Shown one piece after another: positions 27,552-37,262 of a DNA stretch of 64,000 nucleotides (within the stretch, counting starts at the first letter, position 1; the number at the start of each line of letters is the position of its first letter). The stretch covers positions 124,001 to 188,000 of the forward strand of contig LWTK01000074.1 in NCBI GenBank assembly GCA_003326205.1, given 5' to 3'. The DNA comes from Nostoc sp. ATCC 43529. GTDB taxonomy: Bacteria; Cyanobacteriota; Cyanobacteriia; Cyanobacteriales; Nostocaceae. The position numbers and the translations under genes were made by a program. Under the pieces are notes generated by a model that saw only the letters and a program-made list of their open reading frames with translations, made no database searches and had not been told where the DNA came from.

Positions 27552-28445
27552 ATGCTTAAGTTTCAACCTCCTGGCTTTGGACATAAAGTCATTCATACAT
27601 CCTTGGGGGCAATGGTTTATTACACCCAAACGAATGCACCTTGGGCGCTTGCTGACAGTGAAAATTTACCGCCACTTCTATTTCTGCATAACTTTGGTGG
27701 TGGTGCGTCTGCATTTGAGTGGTCTAAGGTTTACCCGGCTTTTGCCTCGAATTACCAAATTTTAGCGCCCGATTTAATCGGTTGGGGAGAATCGGCTCAT
27801 CCAGTTAGAGATTATCAAATTAAGGATTATCTGAGTACGATCGCTGAATTTATCATCCAAACTTGTCATCAACCAGTCACAGTAGTAGCCTCGTCTCTCA
27901 CAGCGGCTTTTGCTATCCGCCTAGCTATTACCCAACCAAATTTATTCCAAAGATTATTTTTGGTTTGTCCCTCTGGATTTAATGACTTTGGACAAGGTAG
28001 TGGACGCAGACTTCCGCTTTCAGTAATCAATACACCAGTGGTAGACGATTTGATTTATAGCCTTGGTGCAGAAAATGAAATCGCAGTCCGCAACTTTTTA
28101 GAAAGTTTTCTCTTTGCTAAATCACAACGAGTATCCCAAGAAATGGTAGAAGCTTATTTAACTTCTGCCCAACAACCTAATGCGAAGTTTGCCGCTTTAA
28201 CATTTTTGCGCGGTGACCTTTATTTTGATTTGAGTTTATATATTCAGCAACTAACAATTCCCACGGTGATATTTTGGGGAGAAAAAGCACAATTTACTAA
28301 CATCAAATCAGGACGAAGATTAGCAAATTTAAATACAAACATAATTCAAAAATTTTACGCGATCGCAGATGCCGGAGTCTTACCCCATTTGGAAGTACCA
28401 GAAATCATGATTGGCCTATTGCAGCGACATCTTGGGGGGAGATGA
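27552..28445 (+). CDS. alpha/beta-hydrolase
   Basis: This 297-residue protein has an oxyanion loop HNFGGG at 46-51 and DLIGWGES at 74-81. The nucleophile elbow is VVASSLTAA, with probable Ser115 in place of the classic GxSxG, an ASSLT form common in cyanobacterial members. An acid lies in the FWGEKAQF region and a C-terminal histidine in LPHLEVPE. No signal peptide is seen. The substrate is unknown. Heptamer repeats begin immediately after its stop codon. Confidence 0.85.
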   Translation: MLKFQPPGFGHKVIHTSLGAMVYYTQTNAPWALADSENLPPLLFLHNFGGGASAFEWSKVYPAFASNYQILAPDLIGWGESAHPVRDYQIKDYLSTIAEFIIQTCHQPVTVVASSLTAAFAIRLAITQPNLFQRLFLVCPSGFNDFGQGSGRRLPLSVINTPVVDDLIYSLGAENEIAVRNFLESFLFAKSQRVSQEMVEAYLTSAQQPNAKFAALTFLRGDLYFDLSLYIQQLTIPTVIFWGEKAQFTNIKSGRRLANLNTNIIQKFYAIADAGVLPHLEVPEIMIGLLQRHLGGR

Positions 28446-28610
28446 GGGAGACGCGAGGACGCGGGGACGCGGGGACGCGGGGACACGGAGAAAAACTAAT
28501 GACTAATGACCAATGACCAATGACCAATGACTAATGACCAATGACTAATGACCAATGACCAATGACCAATGACCAATGACTAATGACTAATGACTAATGA
28601 CTAATGACTT
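28446..28610. repeat. two heptamer arrays (ggacgcg)n and (aatgacc/aatgact)n
   Basis: GGACGCG-type units run from about 28450 to 28487. They are followed by about fifteen 7-bp units of aatgacc and aatgact from 28498 to 28608. The second array overlaps the end of the metalloprotease gene on the other strand and provides its last codons and stop. Confidence 0.85.
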
Positions 28611-31397
28611 CAACGCTTTATTAATGCGATCGCCAGAAGCTTGTAAGTGGGCTAAGGTGTAAATATCAATATTTTCACTTAGTTGTTTGAGTCTGACATC
28701 TATGGCTGTTTGCAGTTGTCGCAATTCATACCACGCCAGTGTCCGACCATCTTCAGGCGCATCAGTAGTATGTAACATCATCCCTAGCAAAATATTCAGA
28801 TATTCTTGTTGCAACGAACGCCGCATACTAGAAATCGGCTTGAATTCTCCAGGGTTTAAAACTTCTGTCCAGATGCTTGTTTGCAGGGTGTCGAACAATT
28901 CCGGAATCGAGAGTGCTTCCCCAGGCTGGGTTTTTAATTCTATATCTTGTAACCGATTTAAGCGATCGCCATCTAATAGCGATCGCAGTATCGCACTTTG
29001 GAAACTCAAAATGCGATCGTGAATCGGATAATCAAGGCGATAATTCGGTGCAAAACTACCCCAATGTCGCCAACGCGATGGCGCTAATTGATTCAATAAT
29101 TCTCCTGAGAAATTAAAAGCATTTTCACTAAATACATATTCTTGTAATTTAGTCAATGCTTGACGTTGTTTTAATAATGAAACTGGTACAAATGCCCAGG
29201 ATGTATCATCACCAGCATGGAGACGCCGAAACGATTGCCCAGCAATGTATTGAGAGAGCAATTTCGCATTACTAAAATAATATCCAAGTACTCTATCGAA
29301 TAAGACGCGCAGGTTACTGTAACTTTCTCCTGGTGATAGATAACCCTTTTCGAGGCGCTGCAACATCACGCGGGCGTTATCCATTTGCCACTGGGAATAA
29401 ACCAGCACATCATTACTCATATCCCAAACATTTGCTAAGGGATTGATATCAGAAATATCTTCATCTGTTGCGTAAGATAATTCTGGTTGCGGTGAAGCCA
29501 AGGCAATCTTTTCCAAAAAAGTTTTTTCCATCTCTGGAATTATTGGCTCAATTTTTGGCGATGGGTTGATTTTATAACCATACTCTATCGCCCATTCGTC
29601 ATAGGGCCCCACAATTTCCGGAAAATAGTCCCCTTGCTCTGCTCCCTGTGGTGCTACATTCACAGGTAGATAGTCCATCACCGAACCGACTAAACCTTTA
29701 GTGTGAGTAATTTCGGTGTTATTTAATTCTTGAGGTGCTAACATGGCGCTGCCGTGAAAGTTATGGCGCAAACCAAGAGTATGCCCGACTTCATGAGCAA
29801 TCAGAGAACGCAAATATTGATGCACATATTCTTGCATGGCTTCACTACTGGGTGTAGCGTTTTGCAAAATTGACAATGCCAGCGCCCCCATAGTTGCCTG
29901 ATTTACAGACCCCATACCATAGCAGACATCAGAATTCTTTTGTGAAGCCAATGCTTGAGAGTTAGCAGTGTGCGACTGAAAACCGCTACCCATCAAGTTT
30001 TTTCCCCATTCCCTACTCCCTACAGACGTGATTAATCGCGTCTCTACCCACTCCCTACTTTTGCGAGATAAATCTTCACCAGTGCATTGGGAGTTTAATT
30101 GCTTACTGTTTGACTCCACGTAGGTGTGATATGTTTGGCGAATTGAGCGCACCATATTGGCGTCTACAATAATATCTGCATCCAATATTTCCCCGGTGAG
30201 TGGGTTGACGCGGGCTGGGCCTCTGGCAAAACCTCCATCCAGAGAATTGAACCAGCGAATAGTGTTGTAACGTACATCTGCCGGTTGCCAATCAGCATCA
30301 TCTGGCATTTGTTGTACTTCAATGGCATTTTGAAATCCGGCTTTTTCAAATGCTTTGTTCCACATCAAGACGCCTTCACGAATCGCATCGCGATACTCTA
30401 GTGGTACAGCATTTTCAATCCAAAATACAATCGGTTTTTTGGGTGGAGATAAAGAAGCGTTGGGGTCGGATGGTTCTAAATGCCAACGATTAATGTAACG
30501 GACAAATTCTTCTTGAGAGTGATTGTTAGAAAAATTTTGAAAGGCAGTAATAAAATATCCTACTCTGTCATCGGCAAGTCTGGGAACATAATCGTTGTTT
30601 TCTCTAAGCTGAGAAAAACTGTAGTGTACCTTGAGAGTGAGCGCCCTGCTATCGGGTACGCTGACTAAATCTGCTCCTTCTCGTGAGGAAAAACCATAAA
30701 TCGAATCAATCTCTATGTTTTCGGGGAAGCTGTTAACATCTCCAAAATAAGATTTAATTGGTTCTAAGTAGTAATCAGCCTGCAAAGAGTATTTCAATAG
30801 AGGAGTTAACCCCGGAAAGTCCTGCATTAACAGGTTATCCAGGTCAATCAAAATATTTTTACTAAATGGATGAATACCATCTATTGGCAGTGAATAAAGA
30901 ACCGAATCGCTAAATGAACGAGCAAGCGATCGCTGTTCCGATGTACTTTCTGTTCGGAATTTTACATTGCGGACAACAAAATGCAAGTTGTTCTTTATTC
31001 GTCTAAAATAAAAAATAAAATCTGCAAGTGGTAATCCACTATAAATTCCATTTTCACCAATACCAGATTCTAATGTTACTGTGGCTAAATAGTTTTTATT
31101 TAACTGCTCTGGTTTAATTTCTAAGTAAATTTTATCTAAGTCATCATTGCTATAAATTGTGAAGAGTCCCTCTAGTTTATCTGAGTTTTTAGCTATTTCA
31201 ATAAATTGCAGAAAGTCTTCTTTTCTACTGTTGCCAAAATTATTGTCAGCACTTGCTAAGTTTTCAATTACTGGGAGTGCATTTAATGAATCCACATCAA
31301 TATTTTCAAGTTGGTTAGCTGCTGCGTAATCCGTCACTAGTAACCAGTTGCACAGTAAAACTAAAAAGATTGCTAATTTCGTGACCCAGTATTTCAT
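28587..31397 (-). CDS. secreted zinc metalloprotease (DUF5117/DUF4953-like)
   Basis: From ATG 31397 the protein has 936 residues and begins with a signal peptide (MKYWVTKLAIFLVLLCNWLL, cleavage after about residue 29). An in-frame GTG at 31412 is an alternative start. The zinc site is HEVGHTLGLRH at 535-545, with His535, His539 and His545 as ligands and Glu536 as the base, followed by a Met-turn-like SVMDYLP. The large N-terminal beta-rich region and C-terminal helical part match the long bacterial metalloproteases annotated with DUF5117/DUF5118. The last residues (VISH) are encoded by the heptamer array, so the natural C-terminus has been altered slightly. It would act outside the cytoplasm; the substrate is unknown. 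Confidence 0.87.
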   Translation of the reverse strand: MKYWVTKLAIFLVLLCNWLLVTDYAAANQLENIDVDSLNALPVIENLASADNNFGNSRKEDFLQFIEIAKNSDKLEGLFTIYSNDDLDKIYLEIKPEQLNKNYLATVTLESGIGENGIYSGLPLADFIFYFRRIKNNLHFVVRNVKFRTESTSEQRSLARSFSDSVLYSLPIDGIHPFSKNILIDLDNLLMQDFPGLTPLLKYSLQADYYLEPIKSYFGDVNSFPENIEIDSIYGFSSREGADLVSVPDSRALTLKVHYSFSQLRENNDYVPRLADDRVGYFITAFQNFSNNHSQEEFVRYINRWHLEPSDPNASLSPPKKPIVFWIENAVPLEYRDAIREGVLMWNKAFEKAGFQNAIEVQQMPDDADWQPADVRYNTIRWFNSLDGGFARGPARVNPLTGEILDADIIVDANMVRSIRQTYHTYVESNSKQLNSQCTGEDLSRKSREWVETRLITSVGSREWGKNLMGSGFQSHTANSQALASQKNSDVCYGMGSVNQATMGALALSILQNATPSSEAMQEYVHQYLRSLIAHEVGHTLGLRHNFHGSAMLAPQELNNTEITHTKGLVGSVMDYLPVNVAPQGAEQGDYFPEIVGPYDEWAIEYGYKINPSPKIEPIIPEMEKTFLEKIALASPQPELSYATDEDISDINPLANVWDMSNDVLVYSQWQMDNARVMLQRLEKGYLSPGESYSNLRVLFDRVLGYYFSNAKLLSQYIAGQSFRRLHAGDDTSWAFVPVSLLKQRQALTKLQEYVFSENAFNFSGELLNQLAPSRWRHWGSFAPNYRLDYPIHDRILSFQSAILRSLLDGDRLNRLQDIELKTQPGEALSIPELFDTLQTSIWTEVLNPGEFKPISSMRRSLQQEYLNILLGMMLHTTDAPEDGRTLAWYELRQLQTAIDVRLKQLSENIDIYTLAHLQASGDRINKALKSLVISH

Positions 31398-32066
31398 CCT
31401 TTGGCTTTCCACCTGAAGCAGTTATCGTGTTGAAAAAAATGTTGACTAAATTTGCAAATAGCCTAAAAGTAATGTGACTTTTGATTGCTATTAGCCACTC
31501 TTCAGTAATTATGCGTTTTTAAGAAGAGATTATTTATACACAGAGCATCTATGTCTAAAGATAGATAATTTATATATCTAAAGACACATGTTTTTTAACA
31601 CTATATCTTGTATTAAAAGCCAAATGTAGCACTAAAATTGTATTGGGTGCTACATTTGCCATAGTCAGAAATTTCAAGCATGAGTTATGTAAATGTGGTG
31701 TGGCGCGACAAATCGGCGTATTTCCCAATAATCGTTGCTAATTTCACCCATTGCTACGTTATGGTACTTATTGTGCCCTAGCATCAGACTTTATTTAGGA
31801 GTAAAGCGATTTTATATAGTCCGACAAAAAACGAGCGTTCACGCAGTGTGCCGTAGGTATCGCTAAACTAAAACAGATAAATAAGTAGTAAGTTATTTTA
31901 GTAAAATTTATCGTTATTTTAATTTTCTTCCATATAGTTATTTACTTATCCCAAAAAAGCTTGCAGTTTTATCTTAATATTTTATCTCTTAATTTTTCTA
32001 CTTCTTGCTCTAGTTTTAAAATTATCATATTTAGTTTTTCTGTGGCGATCGCTTACTCAATAATAA
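31398..32066. other. AT-rich gap, no gene seen
   Basis: About 670 bases between the metalloprotease start and the truncated RTX gene. I see no convincing frame, tRNA or strong hairpin. It presumably contains the metalloprotease promoter. Confidence 0.5.
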
Positions 32067-32870
32067 TCTCCATCAGTTATTCCAAAGCCAAATTTAGAAC
32101 AGTTTCACGGTCTAGTTTCAGGACTTCTTTATTTAGGTAATAGCGAACTTAGCCTAAATACCTTGAAAGATTATGGGTCACAGTTACAGGAATGTTCGAG
32201 AGAAAATCTCAACTTACTTTTATACGGTTGTAATGTTGCTGCTGGTGATGCGGGAGAGGAATTTCTCAACAAACTACATTCCTTAACCGGCGCTAACATT
32301 GCTGCTTCAGCTACAAAAACGGGCAAAGACACTCTCTATGGAAACATTGGTAACGATTCGTTAAGCGGTGGAGACGGCAACGACTATCTCAATGGTTATA
32401 AGGATAATGACACTTTAGATGGTAACAATGGCGACGACCTTGTTTTCGGTCAGCAAGGTAACGACATCCTTTACGGTGCAGATGGCAACGATTCTCTCTA
32501 CGGCGAAGATGACGGCACACAGAATCAAACATACGACGGTAGCCAAGACAATGACACCTTATATGGTGGAAATGGCAACGATGTTCTTGTGGGCGGTCTC
32601 GGTAACGATGTTCTTGTGGGAGAACTTGGTGCAGATAAGTTCATCTTTAACAGAGCAAATGAAGGAACCGACCGTATTAAAGACTTTAATAGGCTAGAAA
32701 GAGACAAAATTTTGATTACTGCTTTAAATTTTGGAACAGGAGTTACTTTACAACAGTTCAATTTCAACTACAGCACCAATACCTTATTCTTCAACAATCA
32801 ACAGATTGCGATTTTAGATAACGTTACTAATAGTAACTTTTCTGTCAGTCAAGATGTTACCTTAATATGA
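32067..32870 (+). pseudogene. 5'-truncated DUF4347 / RTX calcium-binding protein
   Basis: The frame is open from a stop at 32064. The first part (LLYLGNSELSLNTLKDYGSQ and LLLYGCNVAAGDAGEEFLNKL) matches the C-terminal half of a DUF4347 domain. The N-terminal half, with its usual start, is missing. A TTG at 32163 is the first alternative start codon, and no ATG precedes the repeats. Residues from about 55 contain nine-residue GGxGxDxUx-type calcium repeats (for example GGNGNDVLVGGLGNDVLVG), then a terminal ADKFIFNR...IKDFN module typical of type I-secreted proteins. Intact family members are usually much longer, with other domains between DUF4347 and the repeats, so this is likely a decayed or internally deleted adhesin/exoprotein gene. 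It could still be expressed from the TTG. Confidence 0.72.
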
Positions 32871-33275
32871 CCTTTTCACATCATGAGTTACACATAATGA
32901 TGAATTAGAGGAAGTTTGAAATTTTCTAGCTACTTACAACCTCCCTTTGGTCGCTCTCAGTGGGCAGGAAACAGAATTCCATAAAAGCCCTCTGCCTCCT
33001 GCCCTCTGCCTTTCTTGTTAAAAATAAAATTTTATCTCCAAAATTTCTACTTTCGCCTGTTAACTTAACCTTGTTACTTCTTCATTTACAGTTTTCACAT
33101 GGAACGATGTTTATATTCACGATTGGGCAACAAATCACTGTATTTAACAAATCACCTCTTCCCCAGGATTTAAAAACCTTTCATTTTTCATAAATGAGAT
33201 ATGCCTTTTGTTAGAAGGATAATTAAATTTTTCTAGTTAATCTTTATTTGTACTGAAAAAAACAACTTAATTCCC

Positions 33276-33671
33276 ATGACAAATTTGATTTCTAACGCGA
33301 TTGGTCATATCAGTTCTCTGCTTCAAGGACTTCAGGTAAAACGTTTTTTAGCTGTTGCCTTAGTTGGTTTTTTAGTGCTGACGACGAATATTACTTCTGG
33401 GTACAGTAACCAAGACTTAGGCCAGAGAGTTCGTCAACAAGTAGAGCAAGATGATGCTCAAAGACCGAAAACAACAGGCCAGTGGAATCGAGAAGCTCGT
33501 GAAACCGAAGGCTCTCCTGGCGAACGGCTTAAAAGAATTGGACAACAGTCAGGAGAAGCCTTTAAACAATTCGGCTCCGGCTACGTAGAGGGCGCTAAGG
33601 AAACTGCCCGCGATGTAGGGGATAGTGCAGCAAAGACCGGGCAAAATCTCTCCAACCAAGTCCAACGCTAA
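33276..33671 (+). CDS. small exported or membrane-anchored hypothetical protein
   Basis: This 131-residue product has one hydrophobic helix at about 22-40 (FLAVALVGFLVLTTNITS), followed by a charged, Gln/Gly-rich domain with helical, stress-protein-like repeats (GQRVRQQVEQD, GYVEGAKETARDVGDSAAK). It could be a membrane-tethered late-embryogenesis-like or lipoprotein-like protein. I recognise no named family. It stands alone between the RTX remnant and a repeat-rich gap. Confidence 0.62.
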   Translation: MTNLISNAIGHISSLLQGLQVKRFLAVALVGFLVLTTNITSGYSNQDLGQRVRQQVEQDDAQRPKTTGQWNREARETEGSPGERLKRIGQQSGEAFKQFGSGYVEGAKETARDVGDSAAKTGQNLSNQVQR

Positions 33672-35001
33672 ATTTTGTCTGATACCAATTCCAGAAAAAA
33701 AATGAACCAGATACGTAGGTTGGGTTGTAGCAAGATTCCGCATGGTACGGAGTGAAACCCAACAAGGGTAAGACTTTGAGGTGTTGGGTTACCCTCCGGG
33801 AAGCCGCCTTTGGCGTCTACGTTCCTCAAACGCCACTTGCTTCTCTACGAGACGCTTCGCGAACAAGCCTCTTAACCCGTCCAACGCAGTGGCTCCCCAA
33901 CCTACTGGTCTGTCGCATTAATTTTGCAGGTTTAATAAACGAACTGCAAAGCACGCAAAGAGAGCAAAGAAAGAAAAATTAAGAATAAGTTTACCCCTCA
34001 TAACTAATGCGATAGACCAGTAGTGGTCTATCGCATTAATTTTGAGGGATAAATACGTTTGTAGTAAGGACTTTAGTCCTTGATTTTTAAGCACTAAAGT
34101 GCTTACTACGAACCTTTCAGAACTAATGCGATGAACCACTACATCTGCATCAAATTTTTTGTGAAATGGTATATGGCAGGTAATAGACAATAGGCAAAGA
34201 AAGTCTCTAGATGTAGGGGTTTTACAAGTCGTCTATGTCCTAAACTATGCTTCAACTGCTATATTTACAGTTTTTTAGTTCTATCGAATACAAGATATCC
34301 TCAGAGGGACAGGATTGCTGTCCCTCTGTCTATGTTATTTTTATAACTAAAATTTTGGCAATAAATACACTAATACGGAAGCAATTAGAAAGTTAAATAG
34401 GCTGTTGCTTTTTCTGAGTTTTGCTCAATTTATCTGTATTTAAAATCTATATTAATACCAAATAAGTTAGTTAAATAACTTTAGATAATATGCTAGCAAA
34501 TTGAGCATAAATAAACTTATTTATATCAAGCTTATCATCATCAAGTATAAAGTAATAATTAATACTCTCTAATTAAGTACTAACCTTTAAGATAAGAGTT
34601 GGTTCTACCCCTTAAAATAAATTTGTTACACTTAATTTTTAGTAATGCAGTTTATTTTTTACTCTAATATAGAAAACCTTTTTTCTCAATGTCAGACGGT
34701 TTGAGTTTTTATTTTTCCTTAGTAAATAAGGGATATTTTCGCGTTAATTTTTCCAAATAACGTGAAGACTTAAGTAGAAAGCGAGTAATATAAAGATCGA
34801 AAATTACTGTAAAGCTAATTGATATCTATGTTTATTTGTACCCACTTACTTAGCAGCGTCAGCAAAAATTAGGGTATCTTTTTTAACTATAAATTAAGTA
34901 ATAAATAACATTCAAATAACAGTTGAATAAGCGTTTAAAAACATGAAACAATAAAGAAATAGGAAGGCAGTTACCAAAAAAGTAGATTCATAGTTAGCGA
35001 T
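33672..35001. repeat. 1.3-kb repeat-rich, AT-rich gap
   Basis: A composite element with ends gtaggttggg and ccccaacctac spans about 33716-33905. A perfect palindrome, aatgcgatagacca joined by a few bases to tggtctatcgcatt, lies at about 34005-34039. A second palindromic element (gtttgtagtaaggacttta ... taaagtgcttactacgaac) covers about 34059-34115 and is related to those at 26757 and 40482. From 34200 to 35001 the DNA is AT-rich without features I can name, and it probably carries the promoter of the AAA gene. Confidence 0.65.
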
Positions 35002-36423
35002 ATGAAACAATTTAAGGGCACGCGAAAGCGGGGACTTGTGCTAACTCCTGCTGGATTGCAGCGCTTACAAGCGGCAATTTTAGCTGTAGAAAAGACACAA
35101 AATAAAGGCGATCGCTTTACTCTAGAAGAACTACGGGTTCGGATGAATGTTTCTACCAAAACTCTGAGCCGATTATGGTCATTGAATACAGGCGTAGATC
35201 AAAAAACCCTAAAGTTGTGCTTTAGTGCCTTTAATCTAGAATTAAGTAGCGAAGACTATACAATCTTAAATGAGCCGAATAATACACAAAGCGATAAAAG
35301 TCTCTCGTTGAGTGTAGATACAGAAGAAGTAAATTTGTCCCAGTCTTTATACACAGACTTATTTGTTAACCAAGACCGCGAGGAATTGGAAAATCTTTGG
35401 TCATATCCAGATGGCCCGGTGGCTCTAGATTCGCCCTTTTACGTCGATCGCCCCCCCATTGAGGAGCTAGTTTATCGAGAAGTCACTCAACCAGGCTCTG
35501 TGATCTGGATTCGAGCGCCAAGGGAGATGGGTAAAAGCTCTCTGGTGCTGCGGTTGTTAGCTTTTGCACAGATGCAAGGTTATCACACAGTGAACTTGAA
35601 CTGTAACCAAATCGATGCCAGCTGTCTGACAGACTTAAACAAGCTTTTGCGTTGTCTTTGCTGGCGAGTTGCAACAGAATTAGGTATTGACCCGAAGCTA
35701 AATGATAACTGGAATGAGGAAATTGGATGTAAATTTAGCTACATGTTATACTTAAAATCTTATTTGCTCAAGCAGATCGAAAGCCCAGTGGTTTTTGTCT
35801 TAAATGACGTTGACAGCTTTTTTGAACATCCTGAAATTGCTCAGGAGTTGTTTGCTTGCTTCCGCTCTTGGTATGAAGCTGCACGACAAGATACCAACTT
35901 GCAGATGTTGAGGTTAGTGGTGGTTTACTCCACAGAAGTTTATGTATGGCAAGATATAAACCACTCGCCATTGAATATAGGTCTACCTATTCGCTTAAGT
36001 GAATTTACTAAAGGGCAAGTAAAATATTTAGCGCAAAGACATGGGTTGAACTGGTCTGCTGATAAGGAGGTTAAGCAACTGATGTCACTGGTGGGGGGAC
36101 ATCCAGCATTGATTAGGATTGGTTTGTATTATCTATGCTGTCAAGCAATCACTTTAGAAAATCTTATAGAAGAAGCGATCGCTAATGGCGGCATTTACCG
36201 CTACCATTTATGGCGACACTGGTCAATCCTTCAAGAAAAACCTCATTTAGCCAAAGCATACGCTGAAGTTGTGACTAAAAAGGAAAATATTTCTCTCAAT
36301 CCCGTTGAAGCTCATAAACTCGAAAGTTTGGGGTTGATTCGCTACGAAGGCGATCGCATTGTACCGCGCTGCGAACTCTACCGCGCTTACTTTGAAAAGC
36401 AACTATCTACAATTGAAAAATAA
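35002..36423 (+). CDS. AAA-like ATPase with N-terminal HTH-like segment (AAA_35 type)
   Basis: This 473-residue protein has an N-terminal region (about 10-90) predicted helical, with LTPAGLQRLQAAI and FTLEELRVRMNVSTKTLSRLW, resembling a helix-turn-helix. A linker leads to an ATPase domain (about 130-370) with Walker A-like APREMGKSSL and Walker B-like VVFVLNDVDSFF. The loop is RxMGKSS rather than GxGKT, typical of the cyanobacterial AAA_35 group. The C-terminal part looks like a winged-helix bundle (LGLIRYEGDRIVPRCELY). Such proteins are NTPase sensors or regulators often fused to WD40 repeats or TIR domains; here no effector domain is fused. The role is unknown, and a DNA-binding regulator is the simplest guess. 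Confidence 0.75.
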   Translation: MKQFKGTRKRGLVLTPAGLQRLQAAILAVEKTQNKGDRFTLEELRVRMNVSTKTLSRLWSLNTGVDQKTLKLCFSAFNLELSSEDYTILNEPNNTQSDKSLSLSVDTEEVNLSQSLYTDLFVNQDREELENLWSYPDGPVALDSPFYVDRPPIEELVYREVTQPGSVIWIRAPREMGKSSLVLRLLAFAQMQGYHTVNLNCNQIDASCLTDLNKLLRCLCWRVATELGIDPKLNDNWNEEIGCKFSYMLYLKSYLLKQIESPVVFVLNDVDSFFEHPEIAQELFACFRSWYEAARQDTNLQMLRLVVVYSTEVYVWQDINHSPLNIGLPIRLSEFTKGQVKYLAQRHGLNWSADKEVKQLMSLVGGHPALIRIGLYYLCCQAITLENLIEEAIANGGIYRYHLWRHWSILQEKPHLAKAYAEVVTKKENISLNPVEAHKLESLGLIRYEGDRIVPRCELYRAYFEKQLSTIEK

Positions 36424-36506
36424 GAGTGCGAACTTTAAGTAGTTGAAATTATTTGCGTGGTGCGCCAAACGCAGCGCCAGCGCGATGGCAAGGAGTAGGT
36501 AGTTTT

Positions 36507-37157
36507 ATGATTGAAACCACAGTTCGCAAAGAATACGACCGTCTAGCATCTGTGTACGATCGCCGCTGGAAAAAGTATATTTCTAATACACTTTCTTTTC
36601 TCAAAACCTGGGCAGAAATCTCACCACTGGATACTGTACTTGATGTTGCTTGCGGAACGGGTGAATTTGAAAACTTGCTTTTAACTGAAAATTCAACTCT
36701 AAAAATTGTCGGAGTAGATATTTCAGAAGAAATGTTAGCAATTGCTCAAGAAAAATGTAAAATTTATCCCCAAGTTTCATTTCATACTGCCAGTGCATCG
36801 GCGTTACCATTTGCTGACAATAGTTTTGATGTAATTGTATCTGCCAGTTCATTCCATTACTTTAACGATCCATTGGCAGCATTAATAGAAATGAAGCGCG
36901 TACTCAAGCCTAATGGCAAAGTTGTAATTCTCGATTGGTGTAAAGATTATTTATTTTGCAAAATTTTGGATATTATATTGAAGATTTTTGACCCAGCGCA
37001 CCAACAATGCTACACCCAAGAAGAATTTCATCGTTTCCTGAGTTCTACGAATTTTGTAGTTTCTCGTGCAACTAAAGTTCGTTTTGGTTTGTTTTGGGGA
37101 TTAATGGTAGCTACAGCCCAGGTGGGGGGGCAAGACCCTCTGCCCCCCTGCGTCTAA
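36507..37157 (+). CDS. class I SAM-dependent methyltransferase
   Basis: The start at ATG 36507 is chosen because AAGGAG precedes it; an upstream extension to 36453 runs through repeat-like sequence. The protein of 216 residues has SAM motif I LDVACGTGEFE, GVDISEEMLAIA, then FADNSFDVIVSASSFHYF and LKPNGKVVILDW. This is a small-molecule methyltransferase of the UbiE/Methyltransf_11 type; the acceptor is unknown. The final residues (GGQDPLPPCV) come from an inverted GGGGGGGC...GCCCCCC sequence, suggesting that a palindrome has replaced the original C-terminus. Confidence 0.85.
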   Translation: MIETTVRKEYDRLASVYDRRWKKYISNTLSFLKTWAEISPLDTVLDVACGTGEFENLLLTENSTLKIVGVDISEEMLAIAQEKCKIYPQVSFHTASASALPFADNSFDVIVSASSFHYFNDPLAALIEMKRVLKPNGKVVILDWCKDYLFCKILDIILKIFDPAHQQCYTQEEFHRFLSSTNFVVSRATKVRFGLFWGLMVATAQVGGQDPLPPCV

Positions 37158-37262
37158 ACGCGATAAAATATTTTTTTTGTTTGTCGTCTTGCAAAAGGCA
37201 AATCTCGGTGAGTATTCTGGGATATGCTTAAGTAAGTGAAAGATTTGCCAAAAAAAGTAAGA

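Noticed and set aside
32960-33193. Plus-strand frame before the small exported protein
   Set aside because: Its start lies in a (ctgcctc)n repeat and the product is low-complexity hydrophobic sequence.
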